Part shown: positions 24,623 to 36,759 of the stretch, piece after piece
Position numbering within the stretch: position 1 is the first letter of the stretch
Layout of the letters: each line of letters begins with the position of its first letter
Source of the DNA: Voacanga thouarsii
Taxonomy: Eukaryota > Streptophyta > Magnoliopsida > Gentianales > Apocynaceae
NCBI GenBank assembly: GCA_026120185.1
Contig: JANUWF010002287.1
Coordinates: 372,001 to 436,000 of the forward strand
Direction: 5' to 3'
Length of the DNA stretch: 64,000 nucleotides
Translations under genes and position numbers: made by a program
The notes under the pieces: model-generated
Seen by the model: the letters and a program-made list of their open reading frames with translations, nothing else
The model's database searches: none
What the model was told of the DNA's origin: nothing

Positions 24623-25140
24623 TGTTTCGTATGATGCACTTTAATATTTTATAATGACAAAATGGGATGGTTATCAAATTGTTGCACAATGAAATTAACG
24701 GGATGAAAAAAATAAAGTCAGGAAAAGTTGAAACATAATGGAAGACTGTATATTATAAGAAAAAAAATACCTACCCAGATACGAAGTTATAGGAATTCAA
24801 AGATTCGTGAGAGTTAGAATCGAATTAAGAAGCGATTTTGGCCCGAATCAAATTATAGAAAGCTGGTTTGATAGGGTTGGATGAAAAAAATTGTCTACAA
24901 CGAAATAAATAAGAACGTACGGATAGAGTGTGAACATGGCCGGATATAACCTGGGTTTGATTTAGATTGAAACGATATGAGAAAAATGAACCCCAAAAAA
25001 AAAAAAAAACCTCTATTGCATCGAATTGTTGTCCACATTAGGGACATATTAATGGATGAAATATGAAATAAATCAAAATCGTGGTCTGCAAAATGGGGAA
25101 ATAGGAAAAAAAAAAAAAGAGAGACAAGCAGGCAAAAAGA

Positions 25141-25259
25141 GAGGTGCAACATGAGGACTTCCCAGGGGGTCAGCCATCCTAGTACTACTCTCGCCCACGT
25201 ATACTTCAGTTTAGAGTTCTGATAGGATTCGGTGCATTACTGCTTGCATGGTCACACCC
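25141..25259 (-). rRNA. Degenerate 5S rRNA copy 6
   Basis: Full length. The 3' half is close to consensus (CCCAGGGGGTCA, CTAGTACTACTCTCGCCC), whereas the A-box half is poor (CACGTATACTTCAGTTTAG). The downstream spacer mixes alpha (GATTGAAACGATATGAG) and beta (GTTGTCCAC, GTGGTCTG) features, suggesting a recombinant unit. Confidence 0.85.
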
Positions 25260-25763
25260 ATTTGGAACGATGCGGTTTAATATTTTATAATGACAATGTA
25301 GGACAGTTATCAAACTTTTCCACTAGGGGAAATGCGGGAAGAAACAATAAAGTTAGTTAAAGTGAAACTTAATGGATGACCGTATGTTATATTAAAAAAA
25401 TACCCATTCGGATGCAAAGTAATAAAAATTCAAATATCCGTGAGAGTTAGAACTGAACCAAGAAGCAGTTCTGACCCGAATTGAATTGCAGAAAGTTGCG
25501 TTGGACCAGGACGGATATAGAATATTTGCAAGGATGAAATAAATCAGAATGTATGGACATAGTCACAAACATGGCTGGATATAACCCGGGTTTGATTTGG
25601 ATTGAAATGATATGCGAAAAATAAGCCAAAAAAAAAAACATTGTTGTAACAAATTGTGGCCCTCGTTAGGGACATATTAACTGAGTAAAAAAGAAATAAA
25701 TTGAAATAGATGTCAGTGAAATGAGGAAAAAGGAAAAAAAAAAGAGATAAAATAGCAAAAAGA

Positions 25764-25882
25764 GGGGTGTATCACGAGGACTTCCCAAGGAGTAAACCAA
25801 CCTAGTACAATTCTCTCCCAAGCGCATTTAACTTTAGAGTTCTAATGGGATCCGGTGGATTAGCATTGGTATTGTTTCACCA
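25764..25882 (-). rRNA. Degenerate 5S rRNA copy 7
   Basis: Full length but one of the more diverged copies: GAGTAAACCAACC replaces GGGTCACCCATCC and TTTCACCA replaces TCGCACCC at the 5' end. The downstream spacer is of class alpha. Confidence 0.8.
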
Positions 25883-26394
25883 GTTTCATACAATGCGCTT
25901 TAATCTTTTATAATGACAAAATTGGACGGTTATCAGTCTTTTGCCTAAGGGGAATAATGGGAGGAATATACAGAATTTGAAAAAGTTGAAACGTAATGGA
26001 TGACCATATATTATAAGAAAAATAAAATACCAACCCAGATACGAAGTTATGGGAATTCAAAGATTAGGGAGAATTAAAACCAAATTGAGAAGAAGTTTCA
26101 GCCCTAATCGAATTGCAGAAAGTGGGTTTGACTTGGTCGAATGAAGAAAATCGTCTGGGACAAAATAAATAAGAACCTACGGATACAATCGTGAAATTGG
26201 CCGGATAATCTGGGTTTAATCTAGGTTGAAGCCATGGAAGAAAAATGAACAAAAAATATATATATAAACTCCATTGCATCGAATTGTTATCCACATTAAG
26301 GACATTTTAACGAAGCAAAAAAGAAATAAAACTAAACGATGGTATGAGAAATGCGAAAAAAGGAAAAAAAAGATAAAAAAAAAGGCAAAAATGG

Positions 26395-26513
26395 GGGGTG
26401 CAACATGAGGACTTCCCAAGGGGTGACACATCATAGTACTATTCTCACCCATGCACGCTTCACTTCGAAGTTTGGAAGGGATCTAGTGCATTAGTGCTGG
26501 TATGGTTGCACCC
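26395..26513 (-). rRNA. Degenerate 5S rRNA copy 8
   Basis: Full length. GTGACACATCATAG replaces GTCACCCATCCTAG, and AAGTTTGGAAGGGATCTAG is altered. The downstream spacer is of class beta. Confidence 0.83.
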
Positions 26514-27023
26514 GTTTGGAACAATGCACTTTAATCTTTTCTAATGACAAAGTAAGACGGTTATCAGACTTTTGCACAAAGAAAATAACGAGAAGAAAAA
26601 ATAAAGTTAGGAAGAGTGAAAACCTAATGGACGACCATATATTATAGGAAAAAAATACCCACTAAGATGTGAAGTTATGAGAATTCAAATATCCATGAGA
26701 GTAAGAACCGAATCGAGAAGTGGTTCCAGCCCGAATCAAATTGCAAAAAGTTTGGTTGGATAGGGTCGGAAGGAGAAAATCGACATGGACGAAATAAATG
26801 ATAATGTACGGACATAGTTGCATACTTGGCAGGATATAACCTGGGTTTGATCTGGATTGCAACAATATGAGAAAAATGAACCAAAAAAAAAAAAACTCTA
26901 TTGTATCGTATTGCAGCCCGCTTTAGTGACATATTAACAAGGCAAAAAAGAAATAAATCGACACAGATGTCAGAGAAATGGGGAAAAGGGGAAAGAAAAA
27001 AAGGGGATAAAAATGCAAAAAAA

Positions 27024-27142
27024 GGGGTGCAACATGAGGACTTCCCAGGGGGTCACCCGTCCTAGTACTACTCTCACCCAAGAACACTTAACTTTGGAGT
27101 TCTGATTGGATCAGGTGCATTAGTGCTGGTATGGTCGCACCC
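27024..27142 (-). rRNA. 5S rRNA copy 9, among the best preserved
   Basis: Full length with about nine changes. The 5' 35 bases (GGGTGCGACCATACCAGCAC) are intact apart from A in place of C further in. Differences include AAGAACACTT for AAGCACGCTT and CCCGTCC for CCCATCC. The downstream spacer is of class alpha with a run of A ahead of the gene end, giving T-runs for termination. Confidence 0.88.
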
Positions 27143-27638
27143 ATTTGGTGCAATGCACTTTAATCTTTTATAATGATAAAGTTGGACAGTTATCAAACTT
27201 TAGTACAAGGGGAATAACGGGAAGAAAAAATAAAGATAGGAAAAGTGAAACTTAATGGACAACCGTATATCAGCATAAAAATACGCACTCGGATATGAAG
27301 TTATATGAATTCAAAGATCCGTGAGAGTTTTAACCGAACCGAGAAGCGATTCTGACCCAAATCGAATTGCAAAAAGATGGGTTTGATTGAGTTGGCTAGA
27401 AAAAATAGGTAGGGAAGAAATAAATCAGAACGTATAGACATAGTCGCAAAGTTGGTAGGACATAACCCGGGTTTGATCTTGATTAAATGATCTAAGAAAA
27501 ATGAAAAAAAAAATTCCCTATTGTATAGAATTGCGGCTCGCGTTTGAGTCATTTGTATGGAAGAAATAAGAAATAAATCAAAATGGATGTCTGGGAAATG
27601 GGGGAAAAGGAAAAAAAAGAGACAAAAAGGTACAAAGA

Positions 27639-27757
27639 TGGGTGCAGCAAGAGGACTTCCCAGGGGGTCACCCATTCTATTACTACTCTCGCCCAAGCTC
27701 ACTTGACTTCAGAGTTATGATGGGATCCGGTGCATTAGTGCTGGTATGGTCACACCC
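27639..27757 (-). rRNA. 5S rRNA copy 10, fairly well preserved
   Basis: Full length with about ten changes, for example AGCTCACTTGACTTCAGAG in the A-box part. CCCAGGGGGTCACCC and the 5' half GATCCGGTGCATTAGTGC are intact on the plus strand. The downstream spacer is of class gamma (GTTTGAGTCAT, GTCTGGGAAAT). Confidence 0.87.
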
Positions 27758-28273
27758 ATTTGGTACGAAACACTTTAATATTTTATAATGACAAAGTAAT
27801 ACGGTTATCATGCATTTCCACAAAAGAAATAACTGGAAGAAAAAACAAAGTTAGGAAAGTTGAAACTTATCGGACCACCATTTATTAGCATAAAAAAATA
27901 TCCACTCGGATACAATGTTTTGAGAATTTAAAGATCCACGAGAGTTAGAAACGAACTGAGAAGCGGTTCTGGCCAATATCGAATTGCAAGAAGCTAGTTT
28001 TGACCGAGTCGGAAGGAGAAAATCGACAAGGAAGAAATAAATCAGAATGTACGGACATAGTCACAAACATGGCGGGATAAAACACAGGTTTGATCTGGAT
28101 TGAAATGATTTGAGAGAAATGAACCCAAAAAAAAAAAAAAGAAAGAAAAAACTTTGGTGTATCGAATTGTAGCCAGCGTTTGGGTCATATTAATGGAGAA
28201 AATAAGAAATAAATCGAAAGGGATGTCTGGGAAATGGGGAAAATGGAAAAAAAGAGACAAAAAGGAAAAAAGT

Positions 28274-28392
28274 GGGGTGCAACACGAGGACTTCCTAGGG
28301 GATAATGCATCCTAGTACAACTCTCGCCCAATCATGCTTAACTTCGGAGTTCTGATGGGATCCTGTGCATTAGCGCTGGTATGGTTGCACCC
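28274..28392 (-). rRNA. Degenerate 5S rRNA copy 11
   Basis: Full length. GGATAATGCATCC replaces GGGTCACCCATCC; the central CTTAACTTCGGAGTTCTGATG is kept. The downstream spacer is of class gamma. Confidence 0.85.
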
Positions 28393-28891
28393 GTTTCGTA
28401 CGATGAGCTTTAATATTTTATATTGACAAAGTAGGACGGTTATCAGACTTTTGCACAAGGGGAATAACGGGAAGAAAAAACAAAGTTAGGCAAAGTTAAA
28501 ACATAATGGATGACTATCTATTATAAGAAAAAAAATACCCACCTGTATACGAAGTTACAGGAATTCAAAGATCCCTGAGAGTTAGAACCGAACTGAAAAG
28601 TGATTTCGAATCGATTTGCAGAAAGCTTTATTGCACCAGGTCAGATGTAGAAAGTTAGCTGGAATGAAATAAATCAGAATGAACCGATGTAGTCGTGAAC
28701 TTGGCAGGATATAACTCTGGTTTAATTTGGGTTGAATCCACGCAAAAAAATGTACCCAAAAAAAAAACTCCGTTACATAGAATTGATGTTTGCATTAGGG
28801 ACATATTAACAGAGCAAATATGAAATAAATCAAAATGGTGGTCTGAGAAATGGGGGAAAATGAAAGAAAAAGAGACAAAAATGCAAAAAAA

Positions 28892-29010
28892 TGGGTGCAA
28901 CATGAGGACTTCCCAGGGGGTCACCCATCATAGTACTACTCTTGCCCAAGAACACTTAGCTTCAAAGTTCTGATGGGATCCGATGCATTAGTTTTGGTAT
29001 AGTTGCACCA
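28892..29010 (-). rRNA. Degenerate 5S rRNA copy 12
   Basis: Full length. CCCAGGGGGTCACCCATC is intact, while the A-box part reads AAGAACACTTAGCTTCAAAG and the 5' end is worn (TTTTGGTATAGTTGCACC). The downstream spacer is of class beta. Confidence 0.84.
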
Positions 29011-29399
29011 ATATGGAACAATGTGCTTTAATCTTTTATAATGATAAAGTAGAACGGTAATCAAACTTTTGCACAAGGAGAATAATGGGAAGAAAAAATA
29101 AAGTTAGTAAAAGTGAAAATTTATTGGACAACTATATATTATAGGAATAAAATACCTACTCGGAAGCAAAGTTATGAGAATTCAAATATCCGTAAGAGTT
29201 AGAACCGAATCGAGAAGCGGTTCCGACCCGAATCGAATTGCAGAAAGTGGGAGTGGATCAAGTCGGGTCGTATGTAGAAAATTGGCAGGAACGAAATAAA
29301 TTAGAACGTATGGATATAGTCGCAAACTTGGCAGGATATAACTTGGGTTTGATCTGGATTAAAATGATATGAAAAACAATGAGCAAAAAAAAAAAAAAA

Positions 29400-29470
29400 T
29401 CCCAGTTGTATCGAATTGCAGCTCGAATCGAATTGCGAATGCTTGGTTGCACAGAGTCGGATATAGAAAG
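29400..29470 (-). other. Fused 5S units lacking a gene (spacer-spacer junction)
   Basis: An alpha spacer reaches GTTGTATCGAATTGCAG near 29420 and then jumps straight to CTCGAATCGAATTGCG, which belongs earlier in another spacer. The shared ATCGAATTGC word suggests recombination or slippage at short homology. As a result copies 12 and 13 are 788 bp apart. Confidence 0.75.
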
Positions 29471-29679
29471 TTAACTGGGATGAAATAAATTAGAACTTAC
29501 AGATGTAGTCACGAACTTGGTAGGATATAACCTGGTTTGATTTGGGTTGAATCCACGCAAAAAAAATGAACCTAAAAATAAATAAATAAAAACTCCCTTG
29601 CAACGAATTGCTGTTCGCGTTAGGGATATATTAACGGAGAAAATATGAAAAAAATGAAAAAATGAAAAAATGAAAAAAA

Positions 29680-29798
29680 GGGGTGCAACACAAGGACTTC
29701 CCATGGGGTCACCCTTCGTAGTACTATTTTCGCCCAAGCATGCTTAACTTCGAAGTTTTGATGGGATCTGGTGCATTAGTGCTGGTATGGTCACACCA
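29680..29798 (-). rRNA. Degenerate 5S rRNA copy 13
   Basis: Full length with about 12 changes, including CCCTTCGTAG for CCCATCCTAG. The 5' 40 bases are close to consensus. The downstream spacer ends in beta sequence. About 270 bases to its right the array is broken by element C. Confidence 0.85.
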
Positions 29799-30068
29799 GT
29801 TTGGTGCTATGCGCTTTAATCTTTTATAATGACAAAGTTGGACGGTTATCAAACTTTTGCACGAGGAGAATAGTGGGAAGAAAAAGTAAAGTTAGAAAAA
29901 ATAGAAACTTAATGGACGATTGTATATTATAGTAAAAAAAATACCCACGTGGATGCAAAGTTATGAGAATTAAAATATCTGTGAGAGGTAGAACTAAACC
30001 GAGAAGGGGTTCTGGCTTGAATCGAATTGTAGAAAGCTGGATTGGATTGGTTCGGATAGAGAAAATCG

Positions 30069-31422
30069 TGTTAGTGTTGTGCTCTAGAGGCAATCGCTTG
30101 TACATTATATATGACACATTTTATTTTAATAAAAGGAATTACTTATCTTACAGTTTCTTTTATTTACTTTTAAGTAATATAACTATTCGATAAAGTCCCT
30201 AATACAACACAGTGTAAAGGAAATCATGATCTGAGATTCCTACTAAACTATATAGTGTTACTACTTAAATAGTCTCTAGTCATAGTGTTAATAAGACAGG
30301 ATATCATCAATGCGTGAAGACTAACATGTGTTAAACTTCCAAATTTGATCAGGCGGTGGTTCTCATATTCGTGAGTATTGAGATATTCAAAGTTAACATA
30401 TAGATGCTTGTTAATGGAACAAGTTCATTGGATGACCAAGCTATGAGATAATCACATGGATAAATATTTAGTGCCAGTGATATAATGTCAATATAGCCAA
30501 TGTGCAAGTATCCTTAGACTTGAGATCTCCAATGTACTTTGTTTGCTGAGCATTGTACTTTGATTTCAATCTCTAGAGCTCGATCGATGGCCGCCTATAG
30601 GATGGATATTGGGTACATTGTGAGGTAAACGAAAGTAGTTGAGATGGTCAATAAAGGATTCACCACTCCTAATAGTAGGGGCGAAAATTTCACGGCCACT
30701 TGGAGGAATTACTACTCGAGAAGTCCTTGGCCATAGCGATTGTGTATCAAAAATAGTTCCAATTGATACACATCAAGAGTAGAGGGTTCCTGATACAAGT
30801 ACTATTGTATTCGAGCCAGAATTAATTCTGGAGGGAGTTGGCACTATTTCCGTACTCCAAACCGAATGAGATATTATATGGTGAAATGAGTTAATTGTAC
30901 TGTAGTTTGTTATTGAAGGGTTAATGTCAAGCCACTTGACTTCCTGGACTCTTGAATTGTCAGGATGTGTTGTTAGATACCACATATTATCTGGGAATAT
31001 GGGTTTTTTATTTGATGAATTAATAAATCAATCCTAATTAGAATCAATATGATTAATTCTAATTAATTATAGATTGTTAATCTCATAGACGTTTGGATTA
31101 ATTCATGTTCGCTACAAATTGGCTGGGAAATCTAATATAGGTCACACACAATAGAGGATTATATACTCAAGATGTTATTTGATAACATAGTGGGGTTAAT
31201 TGTGAGAAAGAGAAGTTGTTGTGGACAATTTATAATTAGTTATAATTTGTGGTCCAAATTGTAATTGTGAGAACGTAATGTTTCCAATTACAATTAGGGA
31301 ATTCTAATTGTTTTAGAATTTCAGTTTTTTTTTTCAGTGAATTTTTTGGTTTATATGACGATATAACCGAAACCCTAGGAGGGTGATTGATACGAAAAAT
31401 TGCAGCCGCCAAAAGCTCTCTT

Positions 31423-31497
<75 letters not shown>

Positions 31498-31827
31498 GCT
31501 GAAAATGAGAAGAGCTTCCATTTTTTTCTGCTAGCACAGGAAATTTTGGTGCTTGAGTATTCCTCTGTGTGGATTTCTATTAGAGATAATCACACATTGT
31601 GATTATAGTTGTTTAACGTTCAACTCTCGTGGAGTTTGATCAATAGGATTGCTGAATCGCACCTTGAATTAGAAAATTTTTGTTCTTCAAACAATCAAAG
31701 AAAGTTAAAAAACTGTTACCTTTGTTATCTTTATGTCTTGTTTTCTACACATATGTGGATCTTGGGATGGTATCTCATTTTATTCTTCTGTTGTGCCATA
31801 TATGATATGCGTAAGAGATATCCAACA
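30069..31827 (+). repeat. Element C left (5') LTR
   Basis: 1759 bp, TGTTAGTGTTGTGCTCTAG to GATATCCAACA, followed by a primer site. It contains an expanded TC microsatellite at 31427-31492 that is nearly absent from the right LTR. The open frames across the microsatellite (31334-31602) are artefacts of the repeat. Confidence 0.92.
31427..31492 (+). repeat. (TC)33 microsatellite in element C left LTR
   Basis: 66 bases of uninterrupted TC. The matching place in the right LTR (about 47560-47586) has only a few interrupted CT units, so the expansion came after the element inserted. Confidence 0.95.
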
Positions 31828-31828
31828 G

Positions 31829-31840
31829 TGGTATCAGATA
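31829..31840 (+). promoter_or_regulatory. Element C primer binding site
   Basis: TGGTATCAGATA lies one base after the LTR end CCAACA; the first ten bases match the initiator tRNA-Met-complementary site. Confidence 0.82.
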
Positions 31841-32214
31841 CATGCTATGTGTGGTTTACGGACATTGTTTTTGGCATGAAAACTGGTTTCATGTATTCGT
31901 GTTTATCTTTGTTTCCTGTGAAAATTGTTTTCACTTGAGTCGAAATTATTTCGAGCATTGTGGGTTAGGTCCATAGCACACCATGATTATGTACAAGTTA
32001 CAGCATATTTCGAAAGATGCTTTCTTTATGTGCTGAAAATTTTCTGCAGAAAAACATTTTCTTGAAAACATGTTGATTGCCTTCCGTTTCATCTTGTGAA
32101 TTTGATTTTCTGTTTTGTTTTGTTTAAACTAACAAATTAGTTGTTGTTTTGAGCTTCAAAACAGAAAAATACTACTGAGAATTGTTCTCACTGAAAATTT
32201 GCAGAAGCAGAAGT
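31841..32214 (+). other. Element C leader, part 1
   Basis: Untranslated, AT-rich, with repeated GAAAATTGTTTTC-like and TGTTTTGTTT words. It ends at the G1 insertion point (target GAAGT 32210-32214). No gene is seen. Confidence 0.7.
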
Positions 32215-32464
32215 TGTGAAACCCCATCTAAAGCCAACCCTAGAGTAAGGGGGGGTCGGGATGCATATCATATTATTTTGCATGAATATATATGTTTTTG
32301 AATGATTTTATGTGCTTTAGAATTGTGGATTATAGGTTAAAATGCTTAGTTATGCTTATGGAGTAGGAGGGGTAAAATGGTAATTTTGCTTGAGGTCAAA
32401 ATAGGAAGATAGCTTGAGGATTTCATAAGAAGAATATGTGATTGAGAAAATAAGAACAAGGATT

Positions 32465-32530
32465 AATGTGGTTAAGTGGTTAGAGCTTGGTAAATTAATT
32501 TCTAAGGTCATGAGTTCAAATCTCATCGTT
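32465..32530 (+). other. tRNA-like A-box/B-box patch (possible SINE relic)
   Basis: TGGTTAAGTGGTTAGAGC at about 32469 resembles a Pol III A box, and GAGTTCAAATCTC at about 32511 resembles a B box, about 35-40 bases apart as in tRNAs and tRNA-derived SINEs. No convincing acceptor stem, 3' tail or flanking duplication was found. It may be a SINE head fragment or chance. Confidence 0.3.
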
Positions 32531-34105
32531 TAAGCTTTTGTCATGATTATCTTAACTAAGTTTGAATTTTTGTTTTCTCGCATTCCATGGAAATAGGAAT
32601 GTTGTCTTAGGGGAGACATGAAGAGAATGTCCTAATCTTATCCTCATGTCCTAAAAAGAATTCTAGAGGAATTCTTGTCATTTTTATTACCTCTTGCTTG
32701 TCCTAACACCTTTGTAATTTAAATCCATTAAATCTCTTCTTTTGAACTCCAAAATTCTGTGATATTCCTTCACCTTGAATTTCAAAAATCAGCTTTGGAG
32801 GATGGGGAATTGGCCGAAAATAGGAGGGGAAATAGGAAGGGGTTCCAAGAGAAATCATACACCATGAAAGAACCTTCAAAAATTCACCTTCATGTTGTTC
32901 ATGTTTTAGTGAAGGGAAATCTGGAAAATTTTCCAGAATTTTTGCAGACCATCTCTTCAAAAATTCAGCCAGTAAACCTCTTCATTTGCTGCCAAGAAAA
33001 TGGTCATTTCATGTGGCTTGAAGGCTGGAAAATCTGTGCAATTTTCGGACTGCACAAACTGTGCAAAACCAGAAAAAAATTCTGGACATTTCGCAGCTTT
33101 CAACCAAGGAAATGAAGCTGTTTTAGTCCATCTTCAAGCCAGAAAAACTCCTCTGTATTTCTCCAGAAAGAAGGCTGGAAAACCACCTTTGAAAGACCTT
33201 CAAACCCCCTCAAGAATCAGCTGCAAATCGGGTTGAAGTAGTGTAGAAATTCTGCACTAACCTTCGAAACCTTGGACAGCTTGAAATCAGAATTTTTCCA
33301 GCCTTGCTTCCTTCAAGCCTAGGCCGAAAACCACCCTTCAACTTCTGCAACATTGATCCTTGATCAGCCATAGACTGAACACCATTAACCCCACACTTAC
33401 CTTGAACTCATGGACTCCATAACCACACCTCAAAACACTCCTAAGATCACTCCATTCAAACTCTTTTTGAACTTCAAAAAAATTCCAGCATTTTACTCCA
33501 TTAAACCACTCTTGCATTAGGCTAACTAACCAGAATTTCCTCTGCCTTCATAGACTGAATTTCGGTCAGCTCTATAGCCTGAACAAGCTCCATTCATTCC
33601 AGCAAAACCACCTTGTTCAGCCGGCACCATTGAAGAGTGAAGAAACCTTCCTTGATCAAACACCATAGCTAACCACCTACCTTAACCAACTCCACAAGTT
33701 TCTCCATTTGAATTTCAAATAAAATCTGATCAACCCCTCTCCTTCTTGCTGAAAACTGAAACTCCCATTCACCCTAGACCATTCGGCCAGCACCTTGCCA
33801 GATTTCGTGCAGTAATCCTCTCAAACTCTCTCCATTTTCACCAAGAACACCAAGAACACACACTAAACTTCTTCAAGCCTAACCCTACTCTAAACACCTC
33901 CAATCACTCTCAAATACTCTAGATCACTTCTACATAATCCCTAGACTTCATTTCTGGGATTTATAACACAAAACCTCGCAAACAAGAATTTTCAAATGGA
34001 TCAAAATTAGCCTTTTCCCTTGAAGGTCTCAAGAACATCAATAAGGTAAACTAAGGACAACCTTCTTGTTCATCCTTTTTCCATTCAATTCTTAATATAC
34101 CTTCT

Positions 34106-34111
<6 letters not shown>

Positions 34112-34143
<32 letters not shown>
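34112..34143 (+). repeat. (CT)16 microsatellite in G1
   Basis: 32 bases of uninterrupted CT inside the G1 insertion; unrelated in position to the TC tract of the element C LTR. Confidence 0.95.
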
Positions 34144-34145
<2 letters not shown>

Positions 34146-36518
34146 CGAAATGGTTGATCAACCATCAACCATAGCTGTTTTTTCCGGTGGATCACTCAAG
34201 GCTCTCTATCGCGCGTGGACCTTCTTTTGTCTTCATTAAAGCAATCGACAATCAACTACCCATTCCTAAATCCTTTCTTTTTAAATTCTGAAATCATGTC
34301 TCCTAGGTGTTGATAGGGAGATAGAGTATGAATGGAGATTGAGTATATGCATGTGGATTAAGGGGATGGAGTTAAGACATGATGATTGTTGTATATGGCT
34401 AAGTTGTATGTGTTTTCTTTTTGAATCATTGTATGTTCTTCGTGCTTAATGAATTTTATGGATGTTTGAAGCATGTTAGAGATCATGACACCAAAGGTGA
34501 TGAGGCTCTTATGTTTCTATTTTCCATTAAAGCATTAATGATGATTATGACTAAAAGGAAGTTAGCCTTGTGATGGTATGCGTTAAGTCAAGCAAGTGTC
34601 CATGAATGGATTGGTTTATTATTTGATGTTGGAGAATGTGTTTATGAATCTTTTCTAGCAATAGGAAAATCTTGGTGAAAGAGTATTTCCTTGTTAAGTC
34701 TAGGTTATTTTTATTAACAAAATTTTATAGAATTACTACTATATTTTTCTCTATAAATTTCGAAACTCTAGGAAAATTTGGAGTGGTTTATTAATTAAAA
34801 TATTAATATTTTCTTTACCAAATAAATGAGATATTTGGTTAAAAATGATATATATATAGTAATAAATCTTTTATAATAAATAAAATATTAGAATTAATTG
34901 ATGACCTTGTAGACCTTAGTTCAAACTTTTACCTATATTACTAATATTATTTATATTAAAATCTATTTATTATTTATTAATTAAAAATTTAAAATAATTC
35001 ATTTATTATTAATTTTATTTAATACTAATTATTTATTATCTATTAAAAAATTAATTAAAAATTATATGTAATTTATTATTTACTTATAATAAAGCTATTT
35101 TTAAATTATCATTTATTAATATTATTGGGACTTAATATTATTTAAAATTCAAACCTTCTTTTATTTATTAATAATAGTACTCAAGAATTATTAATTGAGT
35201 CTATAATTTATTAGCAATTATTTTAGAACCCCAAGTTATTTTAACTTATCAAACTGGACTTATTTTATAAAATTCTTTTTTTTCGCTAGTCTTAAAGCTT
35301 AGAGCAATAGGGTCGTGATGGTAATGGGTTGAACTAGGATTATTTTGTGTAAGTGAGTTTAGCTTGAATGTAACCTTATGTTTTGTGTTTACCCCAGGCG
35401 AGGTTAGGTCAGCCTTGGAAGACTTTTGAGGTTGAGCAAGCAAAGAATCAGGTAAGCTCCTGCATGGAATTTTGTGAAAACCAAAAAATTTACTGTGGCA
35501 AGCCAAATGCGATGTGTATGGACATTTATTTTGTGAAGGCAATTAAGTACTATTTTTCCTTTTTATTCCGGACAAACGAATCATTAGAAAAATTAAAGAA
35601 GCCGTTTCACACAAAATGCTAAACTTTTTCTAAAACCCAACTTTGAGAAGACTTTTAGAAACCCTTAATTGCTATTTCCAAATAAAGCAGATTATGACCA
35701 ACTTTCTCCCAAGTGGGACAATCAACGTTGAGTACTCAATAAGCATAGACTACCAGGACTAGTCTTTGAAGGGTTAGGGTAAGTCTCTCAGTAGGTGGCC
35801 AACTCTGAGAGGTGAGTCCTTCCTGGATAGGATGCTAGTCCGGTAGGTCATGCCGGTCCGAGCTAGTAAGTTTCAATCATGTGAACTGTGTGTTCCGAAG
35901 TGGACAACTGGTAAGTTTAGGTGTAGAGATGGAGGAGTATCTCACCCGATAGGACGTACACCTACCCTCTGTCAACTTGCACAAAGTGTGGCATTCTGAC
36001 CGTTATTTAGTCATGGGGCCCAATGTGTGGTAACCCATGGCTACCCATTTGAGTGGTTGTATTTATTGTGCACATGTATGGTTTGAAAAGCGAAACGCCG
36101 CTCTTTATTTTCAACATTTATTTATTACTTGCCAGCACCTTTCCTTATGAAACTTTTACAACTTGCATACATGAATTATTTTACCTGAAACACTCAAAGC
36201 ACACACGGGCTTACTGAGATTTTTATCTCACCACCTTTTATGCCATGTTTTCAGGGAGATCATGTTGTGGAGGTCATTAGCTAGATTATTGCCTATGCTT
36301 TGAAGACTTGTGTTATTTTCTTTATGTGACATTTTGAGAGATTGTTGCAAACAATTTATTTTGGATTTGTACCAGTATTTATCTTTTGGGTTGTAATAAG
36401 TTTAAATTTTTAAGTCTTTATTTTATTTTATTCTATGTAACCTGGTTATAAAGACCCCTTGTCCTCTGGACGGGGCGACATCCCCGGCCCTGATGGGCCT
36501 AGGTAGTGGGGTGTTATA

Positions 36519-36722
36519 GAAGTCACCAGAAATTGTTTCTAGAAAATTTTCAAAATTGCCACCATTGTTCCTGACTACAGCCGGCACCGGTTCCATGCTG
36601 TTTCGCGAACATCCAGAAGTCGTTTCTGGAAGGTTTTTTCTTTAAAATCAGAACGCAGACGGCGCTGGCCCTGGCTTCTAAACTGGCGCCGGTTATGCTC
36701 TGTTTTACACGTTCTAGCTATT

Positions 36723-36759
<37 letters not shown>

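Larger units (their letters stand above)
32215..36518. mobile_element. G1: 4.3-kb solo-LTR-like insertion (probably Ty3/gypsy)
   Basis: Begins TGTGAAACCCCATC and ends GGGGTGTTATA, near-mirror ends like the TGTAACACCC...GGGTGTTACA of many plant gypsy LTRs. It has a 5-bp target duplication GAAGT (32210-32214, 36519-36523). No primer site, coding domain or internal long repeat is visible, so a solo LTR is the simplest reading; a non-autonomous element is possible. It shares ordered blocks with G2: ATCTCAC...GGACGTACACCTACC (about 35940-35965), GGCTTACTGAG...CATGTTTTCAGG (about 36208-36255) and TTATAAAGACCCC near the end. It includes a (CT)16 tract and a tRNA-like patch. The frames at 32703-33236 and 35249-35622 are unsupported. 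Confidence 0.82.

Noticed and set aside
31334..31602. Open frames with long Ser-Leu or Glu-Arg repeats
   Set aside because: These are the translated TC microsatellite.
34184..34215. GGTGGATCACTC near 34186, reminiscent of the start of animal 5.8S rRNA
   Set aside because: Only about a dozen bases match, the following sequence does not continue as 5.8S, and plant 5.8S differs there.
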